This document shows, in pieces, positions 10,647 through 20,331 of a stretch of 29,737 nt of DNA (position 1 is its first letter; each line of letters begins with the position of its first letter). Below the pieces are notes generated by a model. It was not told the origin of the DNA. It searched no databases and worked only from the letters and a program-made list of their open reading frames with translations. The stretch lies in assembly GCA_009602725.1 (NCBI GenBank), contig WELB01000306.1, positions 78,879 through 108,615 on the forward strand, given 5' to 3'. Made by a program: the position numbers and the translations under genes. This DNA comes from Spirogloea muscicola. Its lineage: Eukaryota > Streptophyta > Zygnematophyceae > Spirogloeales > Spirogloeaceae.

Positions 10647-12220
10647 ATGTACGTGCGCAAGGAGGAGGAGCGGGACCTGTGGGAGGGCAAGCACGAGCGC
10701 GAGCGCGCCCGCAGCGCGCGCCTGCAGGAGCTCGACGACGAGGTCCGGCACCGCCGCTGCCGCGCTCCTGAGACCCAATTCTAGAACCCAGAACAGCCAC
10801 TGCCTTTTGGGAGGGCTTCGCCACGCCGCATTGCCCTCCTGACCATCTCCGCGGCGGCGGCGGCGTCCTGCGGCGGTTCTCGCGCAGCTCAAGAAGCAGC
10901 TGCAGGCGGAGGCGGCGGCCAAACAGAGGGTGGCGGACGAGAAGGCGGCTCTCGACAGGGTACGTACGGCAGCCAAGAAACCCCGGCAGCCGCTGCCGGG
11001 CTGCAGATCTCTGCTGCCGCTCCGCTATTTGTTGGATTGCCTCGACATGGGCATTTGCGCCCCCGTGGCCCCAGCTTCCTAGCTCCACCTTGATGGCCAA
11101 AGAACGGAGAACCATGGCGACTTAATGATTGGCTCACAGCACTCTGACTCCGTCCACGGCAGCCCTATAGGCGCTTCTTGCGCTCTGCGTGCAATCTGTG
11201 GCTCCTACCTAATGTGGGTTATTGTCTCAAATGTCGGTGCATTCGGCGCGGCTCACAGGAGCTGGAGCAATGCAAGGACAACGTGATGAGGGAGCAGCAG
11301 CAGCGGGTCATCAGCGAGGACAACGCACTGTGAGTGGCGAGCCCTTTGGGATGCCGCAGACCGATGTTGCTTCTTTCTGCTTGTTCTGCACCCTGGCTGA
11401 TGTCCTTATCTGCATCTCAACATCAATACATGTGCGGAGCTCGCAGGCTCGCCAAGCGCTAAGGGCGTCTCTAATGCACTGCAGGTCCAAGCAGGCAGAG
11501 CTGGACACGCTGCGATATCAATTTGAGACTGCGCGCTCAGCGAGGGCAGCCTTGGAGGCCAAGCTGGCCGTCTTGGTACGGTCTGAGCACCCTCTTCAAA
11601 TGATACACTACAATACACCCCAAACCCCAATCCTAAATTCCAAAGCCTTGTTCTCAAACCCCTGACCTGTAAGACCTGAAAGGGACTCGCTAGTGTCCTT
11701 GCAGGCCACGTTTGCTCCTTCCCAAGATCATTTGGGCTTAGCTGGGGCGCCGAAGTGGGCGCACTTCTTATAGCCTGCATGCTTGGTGCTCGTCCGTTCC
11801 CGCCTGAGTCGAGTGCTGAATGCCTGGTCGTATCAGGAGGATGAGAAGACAAAGCTCCTGAGCACAAATGTGGAGATCGTGCGGCAGCTGCGGGAGCAAG
11901 AGCAGGTAGGTGGCCCTCGACACTGTCATAACTCATGGGTAGTCCTCAATGTGCTTGGAGCTTGTTCATCTCATGTAGCTGAAATTGTCATAAGGCGGGG
12001 CTCACTTGAACCTGCAGCCATGCTGGCAATGCAGCCGCAAGGTTGTGGCCGGTCTGATTGGGGGCCTGGTGTCTGTGAGCAGGCGAGCCAAGAGAAGGCA
12101 GCCCAAGAAGAGCAGGCTAGGCAAGAGCAGGCGAGCCAAGAGGAAGCGAGCAAAGAGCTGGCGAGCAGAATTGCGGCGAGTAGGCAGAACTCCAAGGAGG
12201 ACTACTTGGACGAGCAATGA
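10647..12220 (+). CDS. Coiled-coil protein of unknown family (at least 6 exons, 5' end uncertain)
   Basis: Exons joined by phase: (10647 or earlier)-10742, 10888-10959, 11259-11329, 11485-11575, 11837-11905, 12083-12220. The product is an almost uninterrupted charged helix: REQFERMYVRKEEERDLW, LKKQLQAEAAAKQRVADEKA, ELEQCKDNVMREQQQRV, KQAELDTLRYQFETARSA and KLLSTNVEIVRQLREQEQ. The last exon has degenerate repeats of ASQE/ARQE type and ends KEDYLDEQ. A coiled coil is evident from the sequence; I do not recognise the family. The frame is open upstream across the GCC run and the N at 10437, so more N-terminal sequence is likely and 10647 is only the first safe Met. Centrosomal, ciliary or vesicle-tether roles are possible but unsupported. 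Confidence 0.72.
11600..11665. repeat. Degenerate telomere-like CCCCAAACC sequence in an intron
   Basis: Intron 4 of the coiled-coil gene contains ACCCCAAACCCCAATCCTAAA and nearby AAACCCC, resembling decayed CCCTAAA repeats. Similar tracts occur in other introns of the window near 955-980, 14366-14396 and 14985-15060. Confidence 0.55.
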
Positions 12221-12859
12221 TGGCGGCAGAGCGACCTCCTTGTGCATACTTGCCAGGAAGTTGGCAAGGACTGGTCCTACAGCCACGGCTTACATCCTTT
12301 GCAGATAGCGGGAACTCTGCTGAGCCAGCACCACTTCGAGCCAATCTTCCAGGACATTGAGCTTCCCGCCGAAACTTCGGTGGCAAGGCCGGCAACGGTG
12401 ACCGAGGCATGCATGACATGTGCCTCCCATGTGAGTTGACTTCTCGAGGCAGTGGCGCAGCCTGATACAGAGCTGCACTGGACATCGGCACCTGTACTAT
12501 TGACAGGCCAGGCTACAAGCTGGCCTTGACGAGTGAGGTGACTTTATCTGAAGGTGACAGGAAGCACCTACTAAGGTCTGCTGCTGGCCTGCTGAAGAAC
12601 TAACAGAGACATTTAGGTTACCTTGTATAATCTTGCTGTTTGGCGGGCTCTCCTCTCCCTCTTCCTGCTGCTGGTAGTCCTGACTTGCTTCATTTGACAA
12701 CTAACGACATTTGTTTATTGGCCATCTATGATAGCTACTTGCTTTGCTGAGTGATTCACAATCACCGGCACTTTGGACCTTCTGTCTCAATGTGCAAGCT
12801 TACAAAGAGTTATTCACATTGGATCCGCAGTCATGCCAATGGTTCATCGGTGTCAGTCG
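12221..12859. other. Spacer between convergent genes
   Basis: The coiled-coil gene (+) ends at 12220 and the URI gene (-) ends at 12860. The 639 bases between should hold both 3' UTRs. Short open frames (12242-12439, 12744-12926) show no recognisable domain. I see no repeat or RNA gene. Confidence 0.5.
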
Positions 12860-15528
12860 TCAATGCTGCATGCGCATCTTGAAGCGGCTCAGCGGCTTCG
12901 CAGCATCTGGCGCCACCGGCACCTGAAATGAAGCAAACTTGGTCAAAGTTGTGATACTTTCCAAGAACGCGGCAGCTATTGGTTGACTGTAACCGATGCC
13001 ACAGCGGGAGGTGCTGACTGACACTGCGGTATACAAGCCAGCCGTGCCGATTCTTTGCTGCATACGCCGCCATGGCAATGTTGCTCACAGGAGGAATGAG
13101 GGGTGGCAGCGGTTGGGCGCTGGTCCGCTCCATGACCTCCCCGCTGAACGCCTGCCACACCAGAAAAGCAAGCATCAACTGACATGTAGCATGTCTAAGA
13201 AGAGCAATGTCTCTGGTTCAATACACTGACAAACCAACTTATCTCTAAGCTGAGATGGACATGGACGGTATCAATAATGACAATATATAGGATGACGGTG
13301 CTGACCCGCTTCTGAGCCTCTGAGGGTCCTCTGGATGCCAGCTCGGGAGGGCTCGGACCCTGGGGCTCGCGCAGGGGTGCAGCAGTGGATGCCTCGCCTG
13401 CGCCGTCCATGTGCAAGCCCCCGGCCCTCCACTCGGGCTCCACTGGATCCCAATCCTCCATCTCCATCCTCCTTTCGGACCACTCCTCGCCCGAAACCTC
13501 CACTGCTGGCCCTCCCGTGTCCCCCTCGGTGGCAGCTCGCAGGTCATGCCCATCTGTCCCTCTACTTTTACCAAGTCCCTCTCCATCTTCTCCCTCTTCC
13601 TCCTCCTCCTCCTCCTCCTCCTCCTCCCCCTCCTCCTCCTCCTCCTCTTCTTCCTCCTCCACCTGCTCTTCTCCTCCAGCATCACCTCTGACTCCAACTG
13701 CAGTATACGCTCCTCCGCCCTTTGCCAGTGTCGCCGTCCCTGGAGCGAACGAGACCGCCTTGCTCGGTCGCAATTGATCACTTTGGGAGATGTCACGAGA
13801 GTCTGCAGCCGCCTCGGCCATCTCCAGGTCGTCCAAGCGGGCCATCAGCTTCGCGTGCTCCTCATCATTATCTCCCTATATGCAGCAGAGCAAACAAGGC
13901 ATTATCCATGTCAGGACTGGTGGACCATCAATTCATTGATAGCTTCATCTTCTTCTCTTAGCTCCGTGTGAAGCGTAGCCGCATAGAATCTGCTCGGCCT
14001 GCAATGACTGGAAGACCTGAAAGATGCAATACAAGTACTCTAACTAAGATGGAGACAGAGAGTCACACCTCATCTCCCTGCATGCTCCGCCCAGCATCCG
14101 CGGTTGCCCGAGCTGCACCCCCACCTTCCGAGATTGGTGCAAGGGAAGTCTCCTCGTACTCCTCACGGATCTCAACCATGCCACCCTGCACAGCAGCACC
14201 CACAACTCAGGAGAGTGTAGTGACAAGAGATCACCTGATGTCTTAGCAGCTGTGGATGAGCACGGCCTTCCTGAGGGGACACAGAAGCATGCAATGCAGG
14301 GAATGCCGAGGCACAGAAGGCAAGAGTACGACTTTCTAAGAACTGCAGGATACATGCAAAGATTTCAAACCCAAGGGTTAAGGGCTAGGGTGCAGCGTAC
14401 AGGGATGAAACATCTCCATCATCCTCAGAAATCAAGGACGTAGCATGTGTGGCCCACCTCGACGTCGCCCGCGGTGTTGCTGGCAAACGCGGCCTCGCTT
14501 CGGACGTCCGCCAGCTGCGCCCGGGCAGCAGCCAGCTTGGTGCTCAGGAAGGCGCAGCGCCGGTCCAGGATCTCCGCCGCCTGCACGGCGGAGCGCTCGA
14601 CGTGGTAACCCTCGCCGACCAGCACCTGGGCCCGCCAGTAGCAGCAGGGCAGGGCGCCAGGCAGGCCAAGACGCCCACGTCAAACTCGTGGTCCATCGCC
14701 GTGGCACGCGTCTCCTCTGGTTTCATTTCAGTAATCCGATTACGTATTGCGCACGCTCCTCGCAGTCCCCAGTCAAGGGCACAATGCTGCCGCCCACATG
14801 CCCTGACCGGCAATGTGCCAGAGCCCGGCCTGCGGCCGAGGCAATGTAGAGGTAATTATAGACCTGCAGAAAGGGCAGCAGCTGGGGGCCTCGTTGCTGG
14901 AAGATGACCGAAGGCGAGGCTAGCAGATGCATCACTAAATCAGGTCTGGCAACTCAGGGCGTCGTGCTGGGAAGTATCGAGCTAAACCTTAAACCTCTAA
15001 ACCTAAACCCCAAATGCTAAAACCCCAGTTTGTAGATCCTAAACCCTTTGGGTGTTGGCCTTTGGGCTTGGTGTGGCTCAGAGGACGTACTAGGAGCTCG
15101 TTGGTGTGCACGAGGCGGCCAGGGAAGAAGGCGGCGCTGCCGAACGGGACCTGGGCGCCACAGCCGCAGGCAGGCAGCAGGTGAGACCCATTAATCCCAC
15201 GACCCGATAGCACAAGACGAGCTTCTAGTCAGGGGCCGCGATCAGAGCGGCGCCGGATAATCCCACCATGACGCGGTGCGAGGTGCGCGCGGGCAGCTCC
15301 AGGAGCAGCCGCGCCAGCGCGCCGCCCTCCGCCGCGAAGCGCGCCAGCGCCGCGGCGTCGGCCTCCAGCGCCTCGGCNCACGCCCAGCGCCTCTGCCAGC
15401 GGCAGCACTGAACTGCCGCCGCCGCCGCCGCCGCCGCCGCGCGGCATCGCGGCCGCCTCCTCCGCCGCACTTTGCGACGCGCGGCGCCGGGACGATAGTC
15501 GCTGACGAGAGGTTGTCTCGTTGGGCAC
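12860..15528 (-). CDS. URI1: URI-type unconventional prefoldin, RPB5 interactor (7 exons)
   Basis: Exons in transcript order: 15528-15267, 15150-15091, 14625-14458, 14185-14069, 13875-13306, 13151-13089, 12922-12860. All phases join, giving about 433 residues if the N at 15378 is an extra base. URI belongs to the prefoldin-alpha family and works with R2TP in assembly of RNA polymerases and other complexes. Diagnostic blocks are LLLELPARTSHRVM-VPFGSAAFFPGRLVHTNELL, VLVGEGYHVERSAVQAAEIL and the AGDVE...VEIREEY junction. The C-terminal motifs are HAKLMARLDDLEMAE, AFSGEVMER and LSRFKMRMQH, the last at the very end as in animal URI. Exon 5 carries a run of about 30 acidic residues from a CTC/GAG repeat. 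A Met at 15447, just before poly-Gly, is an alternative start. Splice donors are GTGGGA, GTACGT, GTGGGC, GTGTGA, GTCAGC and GTGAGC. Confidence 0.92.
13585..13672. repeat. (CTC)n repeat coding poly-Glu in URI exon 5
   Basis: A long CCT/CTC run on the plus strand reads as GAG/GAA codons on the minus strand, giving two blocks of Glu split by Gly. URI homologues carry acidic regions at a similar place, so the run is probably tolerated or functional. Confidence 0.9.
14985..15060. repeat. Degenerate telomere-like repeats in URI intron 2
   Basis: Several CTAAACC/CCTAAACCC variants occur in a row (CTAAACCTTAAACC, CTAAACCTAAACCCC, CCTAAACCC) just downstream of the URI exon 2 donor. A related AAGGGTTAAGGGCTAGGG stretch lies in URI intron 3 near 14375. 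Confidence 0.75.
15378..15378. other. Ambiguous base that breaks the URI frame
   Basis: Before the N the minus strand reads LPLAEALGV; after it EALEADAAALARF is one frame off. Dropping the N joins the two without a stop, so it is most likely a spurious inserted base rather than a true frameshift. Confidence 0.75.
15416..15447. repeat. (GCC)n run coding poly-Gly in URI exon 1
   Basis: About eight to nine GCC units read as GGC on the minus strand. They lie 38 bases from the ambiguous base at 15378, in a GC-rich stretch where base calling is difficult. Confidence 0.85.
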
Positions 15529-15930
15529 GTTGATGGAAAGCCCATACGGTAGCGGTGATCTCAGCCTTGACGTCGGGATACAGCGACACTTCGTATGTCC
15601 TCACCCGTGGGTACTAATGTCACACTGTTACCTTCGCCACCTTAGCATAGGGCTTTGTTTCGTGTAGCATTAGCGGTTTGCACTAGTGTCTGCCTGCACA
15701 ATGGTGTGGCTTGAAGTGGCCTCCCTTAGATTTCATGCGTGCGCACCGCGCGCCTTGTCTCTCTCCTTCACTGTCTAGAATGTGGTGCACCAGGTGTTGC
15801 GTCTGTGCAGCTGGCAGACTGGGGCCTCTTTTCCAGCAGAAGAGAATAACGCTTCCAAGCTGCAAGTCACTCCGACTTGGCTGTTCACAGCCTTTGCCCG
15901 CGCAGGCCACACTATGGCTGCTGCTTCTGG
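15529..15930. other. 5' flank of URI; start of the repeat island
   Basis: The first 150 bases upstream of the URI start (15529-15680) probably hold its promoter, but no core element is clear. From about 15820 the sequence GGGGCCTCTTTTCCAGC appears and recurs in part at 15950, as a degenerate start of LINE family B. Confidence 0.4.
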
Positions 15931-15945
15931 GTCTCATTGGGGGTG

Positions 15946-16000
15946 CCTCTTTTCCAGCTGCAAGTTACTCCGACTTGCTGCTAAGTCGGAGCTAAGTTAA
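15946..16000 (+). mobile_element. LINE family B 3' end, degenerate copy B1
   Basis: The plus strand reads GASFPAASYSDLL, homologous to the C-terminal SFPASSYSDLMLLTRGY of the two better copies at 19.96 and 20.81 kb. The last residues are changed. A short inverted repeat, CTCCGACTT/AAGTCGGAG, lies at the end of the match. Confidence 0.6.
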
Positions 16001-16035
16001 TAATCTCCTTTTCGCTGTATCCTCTTGCATAGCTG

Positions 16036-16235
16036 TGTGGTTTAGGCGCCTTCTGGCCCTGTGGACCTTGTCCATTGTTGCTGGGCTGGCTATCTACAGC
16101 CCCGGCCTTATATTGGAAGAAGCGCTTTGCCCCCTTTGGGAGAGCCACTTAATCTCTTCTGCCTTTACAGTGAAGTATATTGGCCTGACTTGCGGCTGCT
16201 GACTCGGAGTTACTAAGCTCCCATCCTTATAGTCT
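16036..16235 (+). repeat. Hairpin repeat family member, divergent
   Basis: The order matches other copies: CCTTGTCCATT, then a GGGCTGGC...AGCCCC hairpin, TTTGGGAGAGCCACTT, and GACTTGCGGCTGCTGA. It corresponds to copies at 20.08, 20.53, 20.72, 20.99 and 21.23 kb. The family may be a SINE or the 3' UTR of a LINE; I cannot decide. Confidence 0.55.
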
Positions 16236-16424
16236 CGCACTTTGGGCTGGCCTCTCACAGCCATTGCAGTCAATTGGATGAGCTGATTGACGTCGCCAGA
16301 AGCACGGACGTCGTTCACTGATCCGGTGGCCCACTTGCTTTTGGACCTTGTGTACCATTTCCTCACTTTGAGCGTCCCAAATGGTGCCGGTAACTTCGAC
16401 TCACCCTGTGCAACTAACCCCATC
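16236..16424. other. Stretch left of the LTR
   Basis: Another partial hairpin motif (GGGCTGGCCTCTCACAGCC) is at 16243-16261 and matches the inverted one at 18.99 kb. No gene is seen. Confidence 0.4.
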
Positions 16425-16544
16425 GTTGGGCTCGCCACTCCGAGGGTGGTATTCTGGGGCTACCCTCGTCACACACGCTACTTCGTATCCCAGTGTTGGG
16501 CCCGCCCCTCCGAGGGTGGGACCATGGGGCTACCCTCGTCACAC
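16425..16544. repeat. Two 50-base direct repeats, period 70
   Basis: 16425-16474 and 16495-16544 share GTTGGGC-CGCC-CTCCGAGGGTGG and GGGGCTACCCTCGTCACAC. The second copy overlaps the proposed 5' end of the LTR, so the first may be part of a neighbouring or duplicated LTR end. Confidence 0.85.
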
Positions 16545-16962
16545 CCTCGGGAGAGAGGTGGCAGGTGGACACTACAAGTAGTAGGCCGAGGCCAGGCTCA
16601 AGGGTCGGACCAGTGACGCCAAGAGAGAGGCACAGCCCTGCTGCTGCCGCACGCCGCCGCCACAGCTCTGCTGCTGCCGTCTGCTGCTCAGCCCGTCGCA
16701 GCTGCTCGTTGCTGCGGACCTCGCCAGCTCTCTAGAAGTCCTATGGCTGCGTCGCGTGTTGCAACCGCTACTAAGCCAGACCCTCAGTAGAGTGACCGCT
16801 TTCTGGCGGTGCCTCACGGTAAGACTTCCGCTGCGCTGTGTGGCATATGTGGACTGTGTGCGCTAGCATTTTTCTGTAGGAGGGTTGTCCACAAACCCCC
16901 TAGGTCCAAAGCCCAACGAGGACGTACTGACCCTAACTGTGTATAGGGGTGGGTTTGTCACA
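16494..16962 (+). mobile_element. Probable 5' LTR of an LTR retrotransposon
   Basis: A segment of about 470 bases that begins TGTTGGG and ends GTCACA, giving the TG...CA boundaries expected of an LTR. It is followed one base later by a tRNA-Met primer-binding site. No second LTR and no protease, reverse transcriptase or integrase is visible to the right, so the element is incomplete or non-autonomous. The left boundary is less sure than the right. Confidence 0.6.
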
Positions 16963-16963
16963 C

Positions 16964-16974
16964 TGGTATCAGAG
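16964..16974 (+). other. Primer-binding site for initiator Met-tRNA
   Basis: TGGTATCAGAG is complementary to the 3' end of plant initiator Met-tRNA and is the standard primer site of many plant Ty1/copia and Ty3 elements. It lies where expected, just inside the LTR end. Confidence 0.8.
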
Positions 16975-17020
16975 GAGATGAAATCGACCGCCGACTGAGG
17001 CAGCGCAGTCTGGCAATGTG

Positions 17021-17718
17021 CCAGAGGCTGGTCCATACTTCAGTCCTGGCCCCTCCCTCAGCTGCTCGTGCGTTGCGTTTTGGGGGTATGACTTGCGCAC
17101 TACCATGATGGCTTAGCTTGCCTGGGCCACCAGCTTGCTCAGCAACATTGTGGTGGTATCGTCCAAGCGGTATGTCTTAGGCCCGCCACTGACTTGTGTG
17201 TTGGTGCTGGGTGTTGGTGTCAAGGCATGGAGTCGACGGATTCGCGTCCGCAACCTACTCCCCCTCGGTCGGCAGTACAACCGGCTGAGGTCGAGGAGAT
17301 GGTGGATGACGTGGCGGAGCTGCCAAGTATGATGGGCAGAGCAGCCTCGCCGCCCGGCCTGGATGGAGGGGCGGCGCCTTGAGCGCCTCGCGGAGCCAGG
17401 CGGCGAGGCTGCCCTGCCCATCATACTTGGCAGGCTGGCACGGCTGGTGACCTCAGCCGGTGGTACTGCTGGCCGAGGAGGACTAGGTTGCGGACCGATT
17501 CAGCAGACTCCATGCCTTTACACCAACACACTGAGGGATCAAGTCCATGGTGGGCATAAGCCATACCACTGAGACAATAACACCAGAATGATGCTGAGCA
17601 AGCTGGTGCCCCAGGCAAGCAAAGCAATCATGGTAGCACTCAAGTCATACCCCCAAAACGCAAAGACGCACGAGCAGCTGAGGGAGGGGCCAGGACTGGC
17701 ATACAGACCAGCCTCTGG
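17021..17718. repeat. Long palindrome, unit 1 (arms of about 320-335 bases)
   Basis: The left arm (17021-17354) and right arm (17399-17718) are reverse complements with scattered differences around a loop of about 45 bases. The inner 33 bases pair almost perfectly (CCAAGTATGATGGGCAG against CTGCCCATCATACTTGG). The left arm contains the element leader and an ATG at 17228 opening MESTDSRPQPTPPRS, possibly a gag start. The right arm carries an inverted copy of the same module. Transcription in either direction would give a long hairpin RNA. Confidence 0.85.
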
Positions 17719-17876
17719 AATATCGCCAGATTCCGCCACCCAGCGGCGGGCGGTTTCACCTCCTTGTCATACAGACAGGCAATCGGCCGACCACAGGTGG
17801 TTAAGTAGGCGAAATACTGACTGGAAAATCGGGAATGCAGCTGGAGTGGAGGACCACTTGACAACGGGCTGATTTT

Positions 17877-18584
17877 GCCGCTGGGCGGCGAAGTATGGCG
17901 AGGTAGAGGCTGGTCCATACTTCAGTCCTGGCCCCTCCCTCAGCTGCTCGTGCGGCTTTCCGTTGTGGGGCTATGACTTGCGCGCTACCATGATGCTTAC
18001 CTTGCCTGGGGCACCAGGTTGCTCAGCAACATTGTGGTGGTATTGTCTCAGCGGTATGTCTTATACCCGCCACTGACTTGTGTGTTGGTGTTGGGTGTTG
18101 GTGTGAAGGCATGGAGTCGGAAGACTCGAGTGCGCAAACTAGTCCTCCTCCGTCGGCAGCACCACCGGCCGAGGTCGAGGACATGGCACATGACATGGCG
18201 GAGCTTCCAAGCGCCTCGGCCGATGTCAGGCCGTCCAGGCCTGGTGCTTTGAGCTCCCCTATCTCATTCATCATTACCTCGACCTCAGCCGGTGGTACAG
18301 CCGGCCGAGGAAGACTAACTTGCTTACTCGAGTCAACAGACTTCCATGCCTTCACACCAACTCACCGAGGAATCAAGTCGGTGGCGGGCATAAGACATAC
18401 CGCTGAGACAATACTACCACAATGTTGCTGAGCAAGCTGGGGCCCCAGGCAAGCGACGCAATCATGGTAGCGCGCAAGTCATACCCCCAAATCGCAAAAG
18501 CCGCACGAGCAGCTGAGTGAGGGGCCAGGACTGAAGTACGGACCAGCCTCTGGCACACCGCCAGATACCGCCGCCCAGCGGCGG
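17877..18584. repeat. Long palindrome, unit 2
   Basis: A diverged tandem copy of unit 1. The left arm (17877 to about 18245) has an ATG at 18112 opening MESEDSSAQTSPPPS, and the right arm (about 18260-18584) is inverted. Flanking sequence 18554-18696 also matches 17719-17856. The whole palindrome plus flank was therefore duplicated as a block of about 850-880 bases. Confidence 0.82.
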
Positions 18585-19178
18585 GCATTGTCCCTTTACC
18601 TTCTTGTCATACAGACAGGCAATCCGCCGACCGCAGGTGGTTACGCAGGCGAAGTACTGACCGGGAGATTGTGACTGCCGCCGGAGTGCACCGCCGTTGG
18701 TGTGAACCTCATGACGCAGTCGGAGAGGAGCGAGACAATGGCGATGCCATCTTCGAACCGGGCCAGGTCGACATGCGCCTTGATGCCCTGGCGCACGAGG
18801 CCAGTGGCAATGCCGCCGGTCAGTGGTGGAGGAGGGAGGTGATGAGGAGGCGGAGCCCGGGCCCCGGCTCCGTGTCGGCGCCGGGAGCGCGCGGGTGGCG
18901 GCGCTGAGGGGGCCTGCTCGCGAACCCCATGGCGGGCGCCGCCGGCGACCGCCCGGGGTTTTAGGAGGCGTGGCGCTGCCAAATGGGCTGGTGGCTGTGA
19001 GAGGCCAGCCCAAAGGAATGGATTCAAGGACAAGGTCTGAAGGGGCCGATATGGCGCAGAAAGCAAGATGTTGATCGCAAAAACGGCAGCAAGGGGCTGC
19101 TGCCTCTGCCTTGCTGCTGCCTCTGGCTCTGGCCAGGGGACCCACTTTCTTCTTCTTCTTCTCCCTGTTCCTCCCCCT
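18585..19178. other. Unassigned stretch right of the palindromes
   Basis: The minus strand has open frames at 18641-19066 and 18462-19145. They contain pieces such as GLVRQGIKAHVDLARFED, SLLSDCVMRFTP and YFACVTTCGRRIACLYDK. These look coding, and the last recurs in unit 1 as YFAYLTTCGRPIACLYDK near 17770-17830. I do not recognise them; they could be host exons captured by the element or its own gene. An inverted hairpin motif lies at 18980-19045. Confidence 0.4.
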
Positions 19179-19218
19179 GTTTTACCATAGCATCCTCAGG
19201 CCCCTTTGTACCCCTCTG

Positions 19219-19760
19219 GACCACGGGCCCTGGTCGACGTGGTTGTCACTGAGGCGTATAAAGGTCCAGCGTCAACACACATCGCTGGTCCGCAGTGGGC
19301 AGTGCAGAACAAAGGAAGATGCAGCACTACTCCGACTACCCTCGATGCGACCAGCTCCTGCCAGCGGCAATCGACATCTGTGGCTGTCTGGGTCCTCGAT
19401 TTCACACCCTCCTCCAAAACATTGCCAATCTAGGCTACACACGACGTGCAGATGTGTTTCCGGCTGAAATGGGCTTGCCAGCTGCATATTTGTCGTTCTT
19501 GCGACGTCGAGTTTCGGCCTGTTTGCAGCGAGCTCAGGCTAATGCCTTGCATCAGAAAGCTGGGCGAGCTCTAGTTGGTGACAGAAGGGCTTCGTACCTG
19601 ACATCTAGTATTCATGCATCGGTTAGCGACCTTTATGTTTTGACCCGTGGATTTTGAGCGGGTCAACCTGCTGTAGGTTATGTAGATATTTAGATGTGCT
19701 TGCTTGCCTTTGTACTTGGCCATTGGCCTATGTTTGTTTCAAATACACGAGATTTTCTTT
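19219..19760 (+). pseudogene. LINE copy A2, truncated and frameshifted
   Basis: It starts within the endonuclease (GPRALVDVVVTEAY) and ends SDLYVLTRGF at 19657, followed by a 3' UTR running to ATACACGAGATTTTC near 19755. Relative to copy A1, one base is missing near 19290, moving the frame from that of LVDVVVT to that of HYSDYPRCDQLLPAAID. It is 5'-truncated and cannot make a working protein. Confidence 0.85.
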
Positions 19761-19762
19761 TG

Positions 19763-19957
19763 TAGCTGCTCACCGCTCTTAGGATAGGGGCTGGACCAGC
19801 CAGCCCAAAAAAGAATGGACAAAGTACGAGAAGGGAGCCAGGGGAAGCGCTAAGAAAAACAAGCACAAGAAGAAACAAAGCAGCTACGAATGACTCAGTA
19901 ATTCCTGCTGAGCAGCCGCAGATCAGAGATGCTAGGGTCCTGGAAGTGGGTCCCCTG
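19763..19957. repeat. Mosaic of inverted repeat fragments after copy A2
   Basis: 19779-19888 is the reverse complement, with differences, of 20646-20757, including GGGGCTGG...CCAGCCC and GAAGAAACAAAGCAGCTAC. GTAGCTGCTCACCGCTCTTAGG at 19763-19784 recurs directly at 20975-20996. A GCAGCCGCAGATCAGAGA motif lies at 19913-19930. Confidence 0.65.
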
Positions 19958-20091
19958 GCCTCCTTCCCTGCCTCGAGCTACTCGGACCTGATGTTGCTCA
20001 CTCGCGGGTACTGAGCTTCCCTAGTATGTTGTCGTGATTGGTAGAGTAGAGGAGTCCTTCCTCGGCATCTCATTCTTCGGCTTTGGACATT
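19958..20091 (+). mobile_element. LINE family B 3' end, copy B2 (134-bp direct repeat)
   Basis: It codes SFPASSYSDLMLLTRGY and a stop at 20010-20012, then a short tail to GGACATT. By eye it is identical to 20810-20943. The protein end resembles SDLYVLTRGY of family A, which indicates a related LINE lineage. Confidence 0.8.
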
Positions 20092-20150
20092 GTCCATTCT
20101 TTTTGGGCTGGCTTTGCCAGCCCCTCTTTCTCTATGGGCGATTCTTCCTG
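20085..20150 (+). repeat. Hairpin repeat family member
   Basis: TTGTCCATTCTTTTTGGGCTGGC followed by GCCAGCCCC forms a hairpin with stem GGGCTGGC/GCCAGCCC. TCTATGGGCG follows. It directly follows LINE copy B2. Confidence 0.65.
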
Positions 20151-20159
20151 GACAGAGGC

Positions 20160-20245
20160 AGCAGCTAGGGCTCTTCCGGCACGAAGGTGCAGCGCACGGG
20201 CCATGGACCTCTGCAGCGAGACGGCCAAGCGCATGCGATACACTT
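20160..20245 (-). pseudogene. LINE C-terminal fragment (basic helix region)
   Basis: The minus strand reads YRMRLAVSLQRSMARALHLRAGRALA. This is homologous to RRRVSTCLQRAQAYALHQKAGRALA in copy A1, about 40 codons before its end. It is a more distant lineage than family A. Confidence 0.6.
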
Positions 20246-20331
20246 GTGCCAGCGACCCGGCTGCAGGAAAGTCTACCGGCTCACCCTGGAAGCGACGGGC
20301 GATTGCGTGGCGGGCGAGCTGGGCCTCTTAG

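Noticed and set aside
13195-13845. Acidic open frame on the minus strand as a separate Glu-rich protein
   Set aside because: It is exon 5 of URI: the acceptor at 13876 and donor at 13305 fit, and conserved URI blocks lie on both sides.
17021-18584. Terminal inverted repeats of a DNA transposon
   Set aside because: There is no transposase between the arms, the arms nearly touch, and their outer ends connect to an LTR and tRNA primer site.
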